From Alisma plantago-aquatica (taxonomy: Eukaryota; Streptophyta; Magnoliopsida; Alismatales; Alismataceae), in contig OY856412.1 in assembly GCA_963693085.1 (NCBI GenBank), positions 1,059,046,244-1,059,110,243 of the forward strand: a stretch of DNA of 64,000 nt. The letters run 5' to 3'. Each line of letters starts with the position of its first letter. Positions within the stretch are counted from its first letter, which is position 1. Below are positions 12,078 through 24,142 of this stretch, piece after piece. The translations under genes were made by a program, and so were the position numbers. Under the pieces are notes generated by a model, which was not told the DNA's origin, made no database searches, and saw only the letters and a program-made list of their open reading frames with translations.

Positions 12078-14566
12078 TGAGACGTCTTACTTCGGAAAAC
12101 AAGATCAACTAATGCGGAAGCGGTTTATTAGCAGCGGAATTATGAAAAATCAATAGAAATTAAAACTTTTTAAGAAAGATCTTCAAAACATAAAACTCTT
12201 TTTATAATAAAACAAGATAAGCTATTTACAACATGTTTTGACATCACCTCTCTTGTGAAATCACCTCTCGAATGATTAGATACATCCATTTCCCTGTTAT
12301 CTATACAAGGCAAGATACAAAAATCTCGAGGCTTAAAGCCAAAAACCTCAGACCTACTGACTCCTAGGACCTGAGAGTACAGAGACGTCATAAGACATAC
12401 TAACTACAAGACTCGACAGTCAGTATCTCCACCTGCGATTCACTACTGCCCCTGGTGTTGCTGCTGCTGATACTACTCACCCTCAGATTGGTTTCTCCGT
12501 CCTCGACGTCCACCTAAAAAGTCGAACCCCACGGGAGTGAGACAATTTTAACAATTGTCCCAGCGAGAGTTATAACTCTCCGCCAAAAACTTTGTTATAG
12601 CAATGAAAGAATAACATAAACAATATAAGTTTTAAGACATTCAACAACAAGCTTAGGATTAAGTAAAGAAACATTTACTTAAGCAATCATTTCAATAAGG
12701 AATATGCATACTGGATATTTGAGTAGAGCATTTATAAATAATGTAACTTCAATCATTGTTTCTCGTAGTTCAACCTAAGCAGTTATGCTACGCGGTTGAT
12801 TATATTTTACAAACATTATTATGCCCTGCGGAGATGAGGTATACCGCTCATACTCCAACCAATCACTACTAAGTCACATCAGTATCATACATAGGTCATC
12901 AAAAGAGCCGTATTCTTATGACCTCATCTTCCTCAGTCAGTGTGAGGATCAACATGCAGGACATCTCGTGTCTCTGCTAGAATAGCTTTCCAGGGTATTC
13001 TGGCAACTCCGCTATTAGAGTCACAGTGGCATTATGTACTCTCGTTGTCATCGAAAGATCTCTTGTTTATCTCTCATCGATGCGATATTAAGGATTCCCT
13101 CGGGAGATTAGTGATACATCATCCCGGCATAAACATATAGTGAAGGGTTGATAGATTTAAGATACATCTACATCAATTCCTACACTAGGACGTAAGGATA
13201 TTCGCATCCATAATCCCCCACATACTCAAAAGTATGTGATCCAGAAATTCCCTTAGGAAAACCTATTTCAGCATCATTTGGCTTCTGACAATGATGGATC
13301 TATGATCAGGGCTCTACATGATATGATTATACTTGATTATTTAAGGTACATTTCAGCATTCTTTTAACATCAAGCATGTTCTCAAACATTAATCATTAGA
13401 ACAACAGCTATGAAAGTAGAATACTAAATGTATCAAGTCTAACTCACATCAGTTATCATTTAGATATCATTTCTTAACCATCTCATCATATGATTCAGGA
13501 ACATGGTTATTCAAATCCTCAGATTATCATAACACTTACTACCAAGTGACATATAAGCATCAAGTCATCTAACAACATGACCTTGATTGAAGCAATGCAT
13601 ATACTTCTCACATATCATTATTCTTAAAGCTTATAAATGTTTTCAAGGAATATGACATCATAACTCTTACCTGGCTATGATCACCTCATAATATCAACCT
13701 ACATGACTACTACAATTAAGGACATGCATGTATATAACAATATTAGCACAATACCAAAACTTTTCAATTTCTTTATAGGACACCACGGCCGTGCTCCCTT
13801 GCACGGTCGTGCAAGAGAAAGCTACCATGGTCATGCTAACCCACAACATACCTTGATTTATTTCTAGGGTTAGGGTTTATTTTTATCATTTAGGGATATT
13901 AAACATCTTTAGCTTACAAGGCATAAAGGTTTCTCATGTTATGATTCATTCATAGGGTTTTATGCTTAAAGGCATAACCCAGAATTATTCCATTCCTCAC
14001 ATCACCCTAAATTAGGGTTTACTATTCACATTACATGTTAATTTCCCTAGAATTAGGGTTTTACTATTCATATTACAAAGTGAATTGAGCTCATAGCATC
14101 ATCATATATGGAAATTACTATCATTAATATCTTCAAATTAGGTTAAGATTCATCCATCACCATAATTAGGGTTTCCATGATCTCACTATGAAGGATCATA
14201 CCCTAATCATGTACATTCATTCATATTGAAGGTATTTTACTTGATTCTCACCCATATTAGGAGTCTTCTCTCTCCTCTTATTATTAGATGATGTTTTCAT
14301 CACTCTATATTAGGTTAGGTCAAGTCAACTTTGATTAACATATGTCATAACATCACCTTTGTGGTCATTAGGGTTTACTTGGTCAAGAGGTGTTGTCTAC
14401 TTGAACCCTTCAAGGGTACCTTGATAATGTTCACCATTAACCATAGCATACCTCAACAAACTCATTACTTGTGCCCTCATTGTCTTTAGGTACTAGGGTT
14501 TGAATTAAACAACTATTGAACCATCTAAACCTTTAAAGCATTGAGCAATCTTGACCTTAAAAGTCC

Positions 14567-15751
14567 CCAAACGGTTTTGAACTTTCAACTTCCAAACGGT
14601 TTTGAAACCGCATGGAAGGGTTGACCGTTTGGTACCTTTGACTTTTAAGACCGCATGGAAAAGTTCATACTCAAGACGGTTTGCCCCTAAATGGTCTTGA
14701 AACCATTTGATCATGTTGACCGTTTAGCCAAGGTTGACTTTGAAACCGTTTGAACAAATCAACCTTGAAACCGCATGACCTTAAACGGTTTTGAAACCGT
14801 TTGGTCCCAAATGGTCTTGAGACCGTTTGCCCCCAAACGGTCTGGAGACCGTTTGGATTCAAACGGTCTTGAGATAGTTTGGTCCAAACATCTCAAAACC
14901 GCATGGACCTAAAAAGTGCATCAACACTTGCAATTGATTAGGGTTTTCAATGTTAAACCCCTCAATTGTTCTCATACTTGTTAACCACTTATAAATTAAG
15001 GTTAGGTTAATCCTTAACCAATTGTACACTCAATTGACCCTCAATTGATAGCCAATTAGGGTTGGGGCCAATTGAATTAGGGTTTGAAATCGACCAACCT
15101 TCAACATTCATCAACATGAGTATAATTGAAGTTGAACCCATCAACTATCACTTAAATGGGCCATGACCTGACTCCAAACGGTCTTGGGATCATTTGGACA
15201 TCCTCCAAACGGTCTTGAGACCGTTTGCCCAAAGTCTCATAAAAAACTAAGTCAATTTCTTAAGGGTTGAACCCTAATTAGGTCACCAAGTCAGCACTTT
15301 GATTATCTCAACAACCTATTATGATTGGACCTTCAATTGATCAAACTCTCTTAACCCTAGACCTCCAAATGGTCTTGGGTGATCAACAAACGGTCTTGAT
15401 ACCGTTTGGGTGATCCCCAAATGGTTTTGAAACCGTTTGGGCCACTCAACCCAAACTTCAACATGATTGGTCCATTGAAATCAGCAATGAACCCGATTAG
15501 GGTTTAGGTGATTAAAGTGCTTTCAACTTGAGATTTACTTGGGATTAGCTAATGATTCTTTGTAGGTGATTAATTCATAATGTGTCCAGAAGACCCTCAA
15601 ATGGTCAACGCTTGGTCAAACCTCCCAAATGGTCTTGGAGACCGTTTGATTCTAAACGGTCTTGCAAACTACATGAATCCAAACGGTTTTGAAACTGTTT
15701 GGTTTCAAACGGTTTTGCAAACCGTTTACACCAAAGGTGTAAGACCGTTTG
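14567..15751 (-). repeat. Cluster of AAACGGTnn-TG-nnACCGTTT inverted repeats in the 3' LTR
   Basis: There are more than a dozen irregularly spaced 20-nt motifs. Examples are 14783-14802 (AAACGGTTT/AAACCGTTT), 14835-14854 (AAACGGTCT/AGACCGTTT) and 14689-14708 (AAATGGT/ACCATTT). The TTT/AAA versus TCT/AGA change and the C-G to T-A change keep the arms paired. Others carry single G.T changes, such as 14809-14828, or are half sites followed by CGCATG. They lie downstream of the candidate TATA box in sense orientation, so they should be in the transcribed leader. Confidence 0.9.
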
Positions 15752-16220
15752 GTAAAGTTACATAGGTAATCACACCCATCTTCTTCTACCTCAGATCAGG
15801 GTTGGTTTCTTCATGGTTTTGGTTGTAAGAATGCAAGAAAGGACGGGAGAAAGAAGAACAAGCTACTTTTGCAAGAAAGAAAGGTGCATAACAAAGTTTA
15901 AGGGTTTAGAGTTATAAAACCCGCCTTAAAGTCATCCCTAGAGCTCCAAGCTTCCAATATTTAATGGAGCAGGTCATCCAAGGTTGTTTCTCCAAGAATT
16001 GGTTGGAAAGGATGGCTAGAAAGAAGAACTAAGTAAGAAAGACCATAGAACCAACCTTGCAACATGATTTCCTCCATGAATTCGAGCAAGATGATGATCA
16101 ATCCTTACCTAGAACTGGTTGGTCTTCCTCCTCTGCTCCAGAGCTCCGTCTTTAGTTAGTTCAAGCAAGAAGATAAGAAGGGAAGTGAAGGTAACGATCC
16201 TTGCTAAGTAAGAAAAGGTG

Positions 16221-16228
16221 TATATATA
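16221..16228 (-). promoter_or_regulatory. Candidate TATA box, 3' LTR
   Basis: TATATATA (self-complementary) lies about 700 bp inside the LTR in sense orientation, conserved at 33377-33384 in the other LTR and as TATATAAG in the solo LTR. Confidence 0.6.
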
Positions 16229-16921
16229 CTTCGGGGGTATTTCCAAGATAAAGACAATTTATTTCTCCTTTTCTCAACTAGGTACTTCCCTTCTTCTAAG
16301 CCACGTTTCTCCCTTCCATACTTAAGAAAAACTCATCTTAAACCCAAGGTCTAAAGGTAAAGAAATCCAACCTCCTACTATATTGTACACACATAAAGGG
16401 TCATTTTGCTTACAACTTGATTATTTAATTACAAGGGTGTTCCTTCTTATATGATTATTCAAATGAAGTGCCCTCTTCATCATTTTTACTCTAAATGATG
16501 CCAAGAGTCATAAAAAATACTTTAGAATGTGTATTTTACATATTGCACCCGATGTTTTGGGTAAATTGCACTTTACACCAAAACTAGGGTTTAAAGCACA
16601 AGGATTGCTCCACAAGCTGCATCTTAGTGCCCAAGCTTGGAGAATCCATAACACTTCATCATATTCATTCTTATGATGTCTCAACACCAAAGGAACATCT
16701 TAACATGTGTATTTTTCAAGTTAACCCCTCTAATTGGGTAATTTGCACATAGGTCCCTGTATTACAAAACAATATTACAACATTGTTCAAAAAGGACAGA
16801 TAGGGAAATATATGTTCTGAAAGAGCTTTAATTACATAACGAAAGATAATCATCAATATCTAATTACATAATTAAGCAAAACACCTAGGGTTAGTCCATA
16901 ACCCAGGTCAGGGATGTTACA

Positions 16922-16939
16922 AATTGTCCACCCCTTACA
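16922..16939 (-). other. Polypurine tract of the chromovirus
   Basis: On the minus strand AAGGGGTGGA followed by CAATT lies directly upstream of the 3' LTR start TGTAACATC. This is the expected plus-strand primer site for reverse transcription. Confidence 0.85.
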
Positions 16940-16970
16940 AGGATTTCGTCCCCGAAATCAACAAAACATA

Positions 16971-17181
16971 TTAAGAGAAATGAGCAGGGTATTTCCTTCT
17001 CATTTCTTCGTCTAGTTCCCAAGTGGCTTCTTCGACACCACGGTGATTCCAGAGAACTTTCACAAGACTTATGTCTTTCTTTTTCAGCTTTTTAGTTATG
17101 TTATCAAGGACTGACACTGGTCCTTCCTCATAAGTTATATCATCATTCAATTCTACCTCCATAGGTTGTAGAACTGACTCT
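16971..17181 (-). pseudogene. Chromodomain at the C-terminus of the chromovirus pol, separated by the CACTA insertion
   Basis: The frame contains VKVLWNHRGVEEATWE followed by an acidic-basic helix ending KYPAHFS, the chromodomain signature found after integrase in Tekay/Del-type elements, where it is thought to steer insertion to marked chromatin. The frame ends in a stop at 16971. Its upstream part lies on the far side of the CACTA at 24650; with the CACTA and one TSD copy left out, the two sides are in frame. The upstream polyprotein has stops, so this is a relic. Confidence 0.88.
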
Positions 17182-17631
17182 CACTACTACAGAAATAGCA
17201 TTTAGTGAAACTTTTCTAGGCGTCGGTTATTAAGGACAACCGACGCCTTCTATGTTAGGCGTCGGTTGTTTACAAAAACCGATGTCTATATTCGAAGACC
17301 AGCCAGACACGGGTACCGCTTTGTCTTCAGCGTCGGTTGTTTATAACAAACCAACGCTTAAAGTCGCCCACGAAATCCATATTTCGATCAAAAAAAATAG
17401 TGTCATTAGCAGCGTCGGTTATTTAGGTAGAAACCGACGCCTATGTGCGATGAAAATTTGCGCGAAAAGTGTCACCTTCAGCGTCGGTTATTCAAGGATA
17501 ACCGACGCTGAAGGTGGTTCCCGCCAAACAATTTCATGAAAATATCGTCCAATTGGACGTCGGTTTTTTCAAACAACCGACGCTAAAGATGTTTAGGCGT
17601 CGGTTGTTGTAAAAAACCGACGCTATTTGGG
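17182..17631 (+). repeat. CACTA left terminus: TIR and subterminal GCGTCGGTT hairpins
   Basis: After the TIR, about seven GCGTCGGTT motifs are each followed 6-15 nt later by an inverted partner AACCGACGC, giving a row of short inverted repeats from 17221 to about 17628. Subterminal repeats of this kind bind the TNPA-type protein in En/Spm. Confidence 0.92.
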
Positions 17632-18553
17632 ACTTTATAACCCGCGATGCCCGACTCTTCCCCTTTCTTCTGTTTCATTGCGAGCCCTTTTTTCTGCTTC
17701 TCTGTCGATTTCCCACGCTGTCGCCGTCGATTTCTCTGCTCCTTGTTCTCCACGACAGTGCCGTCGTGCCACCACTGCTACTCCGGCGCCCCCTTCTCCG
17801 CCGCCACTGCTGCTGCACCCCCTTCTGGACCGTGCCCCCTTCTCCGGACGCCTGGAGATCGTTGCCGCCGACGCCTGCCTGACGCCTGGAGCTCGCCGCC
17901 GCGCCCTGCTACTCCAGCCACCTGTTGCCCGCCCTGCTGCTCCATCCGCTGCGCCGCTGCCACGCCGTCAAGTTCAACCTGCAGCTTCCACCTGGCTCCC
18001 GCTGCCTCCTTATCGGTGCCAACAGAACTGGTATGCGCCAGTGTCTTTTCCTTTCCTCTACCTATTTCTCATTTACTGCGCGGATTATTTTGTGAGGTGA
18101 AGCATTTTATACAATGTAAGCTTCTGATCCTTCATGGAGCTGGTCACTTATTGATGAGGTTTACTTTGCTATAGATAATAATTTCTGGAGTCAGTCCACA
18201 GACAAATTGATAACTGTTCTTAGACAATTATAAAAAAAGAACTATGTCATCTTTATCTCTGACTATGTGCTCATTTGTGCTAGAAATTTTGATGTGTTGT
18301 AAATTGTATCTTTACAATAACTGATCTTCTTGCCGATTTTAATGATTAGAGATACTGATTAATAGTAAGTATTGATGAATACTTACTTAATTACTGATTT
18401 GTTGATTAGATATGTATAGAAGTTCCTTATAAATATATTTTTTATATACACATACATGTAATTTTGTATAAAATACATGATGTAGTGTGATCTTAAATCC
18501 TAGAGTGTACCCCTTTTGTTCTATGATGGTACCTATGACCCTAAATCCTAGAG
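17632..18553 (+). other. GC-rich leader block and AT-rich spacer in the CACTA
   Basis: The stretch 17640-18100 is distinctly GC-rich and CT-rich, with two overlapping open frames of low-complexity Pro/Ser/Ala/Cys composition and no recognisable domain. It may be the promoter and 5' leader of the transposon genes, or a captured host fragment. The remainder to 18553 is AT-rich and shows nothing recognisable. Confidence 0.45.
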
Positions 18554-19836
18554 TGTTTGTTGGCCTAGAAACCCGTCCAAGATTGACTCATTAGGAGTAA
18601 ATCTTGGATAGTCCCCGGTTTGGGACTGTTCTTGAACACCTAATCTCACTTAGGATGTAAGTGTATAATGTGTATTGAGTTTTCGAGAAAATTTTGGTAG
18701 CATTTCCCCGTTTGTTCTCTAAGTACATATGTACTTAGAGAACAGCGGGGAAATGCTGCCGAAATTTTCTTGAAAACCCAATACACATTATACACTTACT
18801 AGTGAGATTAGGTGTTCAAGGATGGGATAGGTGGTACACATTTATTATATATAAGAATGACATCACATGTGTTTGTTGGCCTAGAATGTGAACAATCATT
18901 GTTTTTTATATTACTTGTACATTGGTATAAATTAGAATGAACAATCACTAAATTATATACTGTTTGTATGGAGTCCGGCTTCATTGTAGATATCTATTAT
19001 TGTGTTTGTTGGCCTAGAAACCCGTCCAAGATGGACTCATTAGGAGTAAATCTTGGATAGTCCCCGGTTTGGGACTGTTCTTGAACACCTAATCTCACTT
19101 AGGATGTAAGTGTATAATGTGTATTGAGTTTTCGAGAAAATTTTGGTAGCATTTCCCCATTTGTTCTCTAAGTACATATGTACTTAGAGAACAGTGGGGA
19201 AATGTTGCCGAAATTTTCTTGAAAACCCAATACACATTATACACTTACTAGTGAGATTAGGTGTTCAAGGATGGGATAGGTGGTACACATTTATTATATA
19301 TAAGAATGACATCACATGTGTTTGTTGGCCTAGAATGTGAACAATCATTGTTTTTTATATTACTTGTACATTGGTATAAATTAGAATGAACAATCACTAA
19401 ATTATATACTGTTTGTATGGAGTCCGGCTTCATTGTAGATATCTATTATTGTGTTTGTTGGCCTAGAAACCCGTCCAAGATTGACTCATTAGGAGTAAAT
19501 CTTGGATAGTCCCCGGTTTGGGACTGTTCTTGAACACCTAATCTCACTTAGGATGTAAGTGTATAATGTGTATTGAGTTTTCGAGAAAATTTTGGTAGCA
19601 TTTCCCCGTTTGTTCTCTAAGTACATATGTACTTAGAGAACAGCGGGGAAATGCTGCCGAAATTTTCTTGAAAACCCAATACACATTATACACTTACTAG
19701 TGAGATTAGGTGTTCAAGGATGGGATAGGTGGTACACATTTATTATATATAAGAATGACATCACATGTGTTTGTTGGCATTTCCCCATTTCTTCTCTAAG
19801 TATATATGTACTTAGAGAACAACGGGGAAATGCTTC
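18554..19836 (+). repeat. 449-bp direct repeats, each holding a long palindrome
   Basis: Units start TGTTTGTTGGCCTAGAA at 18554, 19003 and 19452, an exact 449-bp spacing twice. The third unit breaks at about 19778 and a fourth, shorter palindrome remnant follows to 19836. Each unit contains near-perfect inverted arms: GTGTATTGAGTTTTCGAGAA, then GCATTTCCCC, then TTCTCTAAGTAC around an AT centre, with the complement following and reaching as far as GGTGTTCAAG. The array occupies the place where the TNP2 transposase body is expected. Confidence 0.93.
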
Positions 19837-19878
19837 CTAATCTTTTCCTAATATATACTTGTTTCCTAATATATACTT

Positions 19879-20274
19879 GTTTGGGAGTTTGACTACATAG
19901 ATTTCAAAATTCCGCTCTTTAAATGTAATTGGGTTGATAACACCAAAGGAGTTATAGTGGATGAATTGGGTTTCACTTTGGTGAACTTTGAAAAGATTGG
20001 CGAGAAGGGTGAACCATTCATATTGGCATCACAGGCGAAACAAATATTCTATATCGATGATCCTGTGAATGATAAATGGTCGGTTGTTCTTCATGGTAAA
20101 AGACAGTTCATTGAAGATCCTATAGATGAAGAAGAGTACTATGATAAGTATGATGACTCCAGTCCATTCTCAGTTGGGTTGTCAACTCCACAAAATATTG
20201 AAGCTAATGATGACTTATATGTGCGCGGAGATCACAATGAAGGATTGTTAATTGATAAAAGATCACAATTTTAG
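19879..20274 (+). pseudogene. C-terminal fragment of a CACTA TNP2-type transposase
   Basis: The frame opens with VWEFDYIDFKIPLFKCNW, continues through DELGFTLVNFEKIG and PFILASQAKQIFYIDDP and ends in a stop at 20274. These blocks are the conserved C-terminal signature of TNP2/Tam1-like transposases. The catalytic core and zinc-finger N-terminus are absent, replaced by the 449-bp palindromic array. There is no start codon of its own. It is probably the last exon of the lost transposase gene. Confidence 0.85.
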
Positions 20275-20289
20275 AGACATGTATGTTTA

Positions 20290-20418
20290 TACAAATGCTA
20301 AATGTTTGCCTTTTTCTAGTTAATACAAATGCTAAATGTTTGCCTTTTTCTAGTTAATACAAATGCTAAATGTTTGCCTTTTTCTAGTTAATACAAATGC
20401 TAAATGTTTGCCTTTTTA
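20290..20418 (+). repeat. 34-bp tandem repeat, about 3.8 copies
   Basis: The unit TACAAATGCTAAATGTTTGC plus CTTTTTCTAGTTAA repeats at 20290, 20324, 20358 and 20392, between the transposase remnant and the next gene. The copies are nearly identical, so the expansion is recent. Confidence 0.9.
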
Positions 20419-20431
20419 ATGACATTTTCAT

Positions 20432-23400
20432 ATGGCTGACCATGATGAGCATGATGTCCATGATGAGCATGAAGTCCATGATGAGAATGCTGTCCATGAC
20501 GAGCATGGCGAGGATACTAATGTAAGTTCTAAAAACATATCCTGTATTTCTATAAAATTCATTATCTTCTAGTTATGTCATATATCCTATATTTCTATAT
20601 TGGGCTAAGTTAGTGTGTTTTATTTTTGTCAAATTTTAGGTTGATGCACCTGTACCCACTGAAGCACTGGAGCAACTTGATGCGCAACACCAGACACTTA
20701 ACAAGAAAAGGGGCATCACTCTGTTGAAGAAGTTATTAGCGCTAAGTGGTAGTGGATCCAAATTGGTGGTGGAGTTTGATAATGGAGGAAATCCAATTGG
20801 AGTGAACCGCAATAATTTTGTGAACTATCTTGGGTGTACCACTCAGAGCCATTGTGGTGTTAAGTATGACAATTGGCATAAAGTTCCTCAAGGGAAAAAA
20901 GACTTGATATGGAAGGATTTATGCTTGAGTTATTATTATTTGCAATTCTATTTTGTAGATTACAAATTCTATTATTTGCAATTCTATTTTGGATACTAGT
21001 TAATAACATTTCTATTTTACAGAATCTGTTTGCATTGGATGAGAAGTTGCATCGTAAAAATGTGATGCAACGCGCTGGAAAGATGCTTAGGAATTATAGG
21101 ACAAATCTGAACAGAGAATACATAAAAGAGGGTGATAAGAAGAAGAAGTCAGCCCTTGAACAATGGAACTTCTTGGACAAAGAAGATTGGGACAATTTTG
21201 TTGCTTCAAGAAAATCTGAAGAATTCAAGGTATTAGGCGTCACTCCTAATTTAATTAATATACATTGTATTCACCTATTCAAGATTAGCATTTAGTGCTA
21301 CTAACCAAATCATTAATGTGCATACTAACTAGGCCCTCAGTGACGCACAAAAAGAAAGGCGTGCACTGAATGTGCATGACCACACTATGGGTCCAAAAGG
21401 CTATGCAAGCATTCGCCAAAGACTACAGGCGGAGTCTGCGGCTACTCAGGAGTCTACTCCTACTCAGGAGTCTGCCACACCCATGCCTCGCCATTATATC
21501 TGGATAGCTGGCAGGAAAAACAAGAAGGGTGAAATAAAGAAGCCTGTAACTACTGAGGCGGCTACAAAAATGGTAAAATACAACTCTTAGAGAAATCGTT
21601 TGAATATTGATTATTTGTGGTGTTAACTTACCAATTTATGTTTATGGTGATTAGCGGGAGCTGCACCAGCAGAGGAAACAAGGCACGTTCATCCCTCAGG
21701 GCACAAGGGATGAATTGACAGTTGCTCTGGGTAACCCAGAGCATCCTGGACGTGTTAGAGGTGCCGGCGCTGGTGTTGGCATCAAAGCATTCTTTGGGCC
21801 ATCCCAGCGCAAACCCAGAGCGGGACTTTCTCAAGAAGAGGTAACCTATTCTTTTTTTAGAATGTTACTGCAAAAGGAAATTCATTAATAAGAAGCTAAT
21901 GTTTTTTTATCCATGTATAGGAGAATAAGAGAGTTGAGGATTTAGTTGCTAAGAAGATCAACGATGTAGTTGCTGAGAAGGTCAAGGAAGAATTGTTGCG
22001 GTGGCAGGCATCTCAGGCTTCCAATACGCCTATGGCGACCCACTCTTCTCCTGATGCACAGACTGCGAGTAATCCTGGAGACCCATCGTCTAGCACGTCT
22101 GCTGTAAGTATTGTTTATGGCATTGTAGTTAGTCTTTTCAAGTTGTTATGTTTTCAAGATGATATGTATATATGTATAATATTCTTTACGTAAATTTGTA
22201 GGCATTGAAGCCATGCCGCTTAAGAATGCAAGACTACGTTGTTGCAGAGGCGCAAGCTTACCCGTCCCTTCCTGGGGAAAGGTTTCACGGGACTCCAATG
22301 CCATAGGGCTATGTTCGTGTGGGCCCATTACGTGTGTTACCCGATTGGAGGGAAGTTGCGTTGCCATATGCCCACCCAGATATTGATACACTTGGTGAGG
22401 CAGAAGGCGGGGTGATATTGTGGCCCAAAGCAGATGTCGTCTACACGACTGAAATTGTAAGATAAATTTACATTGATTTAGACTGTTAATGTGTATATAT
22501 GATGTCAACTGATCTGAAATTATATGTACAGGTTAAAAAGAAGACACCAGGAGCACCTAGGCCTCCACTTCCACTTCCCGCATTACCCGATTGGGTTCCA
22601 ACTGACCTAACATACCCGTTAGGTCCTGCTTGTAGGGGAATGGCATGTTGGCTACGGGCACATAATGTACATTGCCCTATAATTATTTCTTTAGATGCAG
22701 ATTATGCAGGTCAATCATACGATAGCTCTTTATTTATACAAGATATTATTGAGCTGTTTATGTATGATTGGCTGAATACATCAATGATAGAGACATGGAT
22801 AAGGTGAGATCTTGTTTATACATCCATATACCTTGTGTAAGATCCGGTGATCTGGTTTCTTATATATTAATGCATACGCCTATATGTTTTGCAGCTACCT
22901 AGTCGAAGATCATTGCAAACAATTTGCATTTGATCATGTGGGATTTTTGATTCCATCATTGATTAGTTTGGTAGCTAAAGACCCTGATAATGTTCAACAA
23001 TATTGTATAGATGCTTTTACAATTTTTGGTCAGCAAAAGAAGACGATAATAATAGCTCCATTCAATGTCAAGTAAGTTTACTTTATTTATAATTTGGACT
23101 TAAGAAAATTCCATTTTTATTTTGCATTTTGAGTTATTAATTGTTAACTTCTTACTTCTAGCGGTAGACATTGGGAGTTACTAGTTATTGTCCCCGGGAC
23201 ATTCACTGTTTATTATCTAGATCCTGTGGGGAGTACATTGAACACTAAAATTGGACACGTAATGAGAATGCCATTATTCTGGTGAGAAATATTTCATTTT
23301 TATATCCGTTAACATCTTTTATTACATTACTATTTACTTATGCAATTTATTGTGTTATATTAACATGTAGGGGTTTAGATGCATTCAAAAAGGCTGGAGG

Positions 23401-23883
23401 AACGGTCCCAAGGAAAAAGAACCAGCCAATAAATTGGCAGAACGTACAAGTAAGTTCCCGACTCGAATATATATATTATTGATGTGAATTGTGCTTAGTT
23501 GTATTATTTTGTATGTTTCAATTTATAGTGTGCTACACAAGACAATGGTTGGGCATGCGCATACTATGTGATGCGATTTATGCAGATGATTATCAAATAT
23601 GCCGCATTGGACATCGATACCATACATGAGGTATTATATATACTTTCATTAGTTAGTATGCAATATATCAATCTTATCTTATTTTTATATTATTACTTAT
23701 ATATATACATCATTCTCTTTGCAGGTGTTTAAAACTGACAACACTACAGGTAAACGCTTAAAAAATATACATGCTCCATATACGATGGAAGCATTAAATG
23801 AAGTAAGAGAAGAATGGGCAAAAGCCATACAAGCAGTGGCAACTGTAAGATATAATTGGGATGTTGATAGCCATAATGAATGA
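20432..23883 (+). pseudogene. CACTA accessory gene: TNPA-like N-terminus fused to a ULP1/C48 cysteine protease; one in-frame stop
   Basis: Thirteen exons can be read with GT-AG introns and matching phases: 20432-20521, 20640 to about 20954, 21023-21229, 21333-21572, 21655-21840, 21921-22103, 22202-22456, 22532-22803, 22895-23071, 23162-23281, 23371-23449, 23529-23630, 23725-23883. Exon 1 is a His/Asp/Glu-rich repeat. Exons 2-5 resemble the plant En/Spm TNPA-type protein (blocks LDEKLHRKNVMQRAGKMLRN, EDWDNFVASRKSEEF, TMGPKGYASIRQ). Exons 9-12 form a Ulp1-like SUMO-protease domain with the catalytic set: His in GRHWELLVI, Asp in YYLDP, Gln and Cys in QDNGWACAYYVM. Exon 7 has a TAG at 22304-22306 that would remove the protease unless read through. 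The exon 2 donor is ambiguous because of a local duplication. ULP1 genes are known passengers of plant CACTA elements; their role in transposition is unsettled. Confidence 0.85.
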
Positions 23884-24052
23884 TACTTTGTAAATGAATA
23901 TTTCTGAATGTTAATACATGTATTTGAATGTTTCTATATGTGTGAATGTGAGAATTGAATTTATGTCTGAATGTATGTACTTGTATGAAATTTTGCTTAT
24001 GACTTTTGCAGGTTTGCGGCCTGTTTGTAGGCTGATATCAATGGATGTCGTA

Positions 24053-24083
24053 AACCTGCAGTTCAGTTACTGAACTGCAGGTT
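24053..24083. repeat. Perfect 15-1-15 inverted repeat
   Basis: AACCTGCAGTTCAGT, a single T, then the exact complement. It lies about 170 bp after the stop codon of the CACTA accessory gene, between CCTGTTTGTAGGCTGATATC and its partial inverse near 24105-24120, so a larger nested hairpin is possible. It may serve in 3'-end formation. Confidence 0.85.
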
Positions 24084-24142
24084 CTCATCCTGCTGACCAG
24101 CCACAGCAGGCCTGCAAACTGATATGAAAAAAAAAAAACAAA

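Larger units (their letters stand above)
12078..16921 (-). repeat. 3' LTR of the chromovirus, 4844 bp
   Basis: On the minus strand it begins TGTAACATCCC (at 16921) and ends AAGACGTCTCA (at 12078). It is closely similar to the right LTR throughout, differing by scattered substitutions and small indels, including a short segment with the CACGGTCGTGC motif near 13800 that is longer in the right LTR. It contains a cluster of AAACGGT/ACCGTTT inverted repeats. Confidence 0.95.

Noticed and set aside
17647..18174. Two overlapping frames in the GC-rich CACTA leader as candidate proteins
   Set aside because: Low-complexity composition with no domain; both frames are open mainly because the block is GC- and CT-rich.
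20640..23883. A host SUMO-protease gene
   Set aside because: It lies wholly inside CACTA TIRs and is preceded by TNPA-like exons, so it is a transposon passenger.
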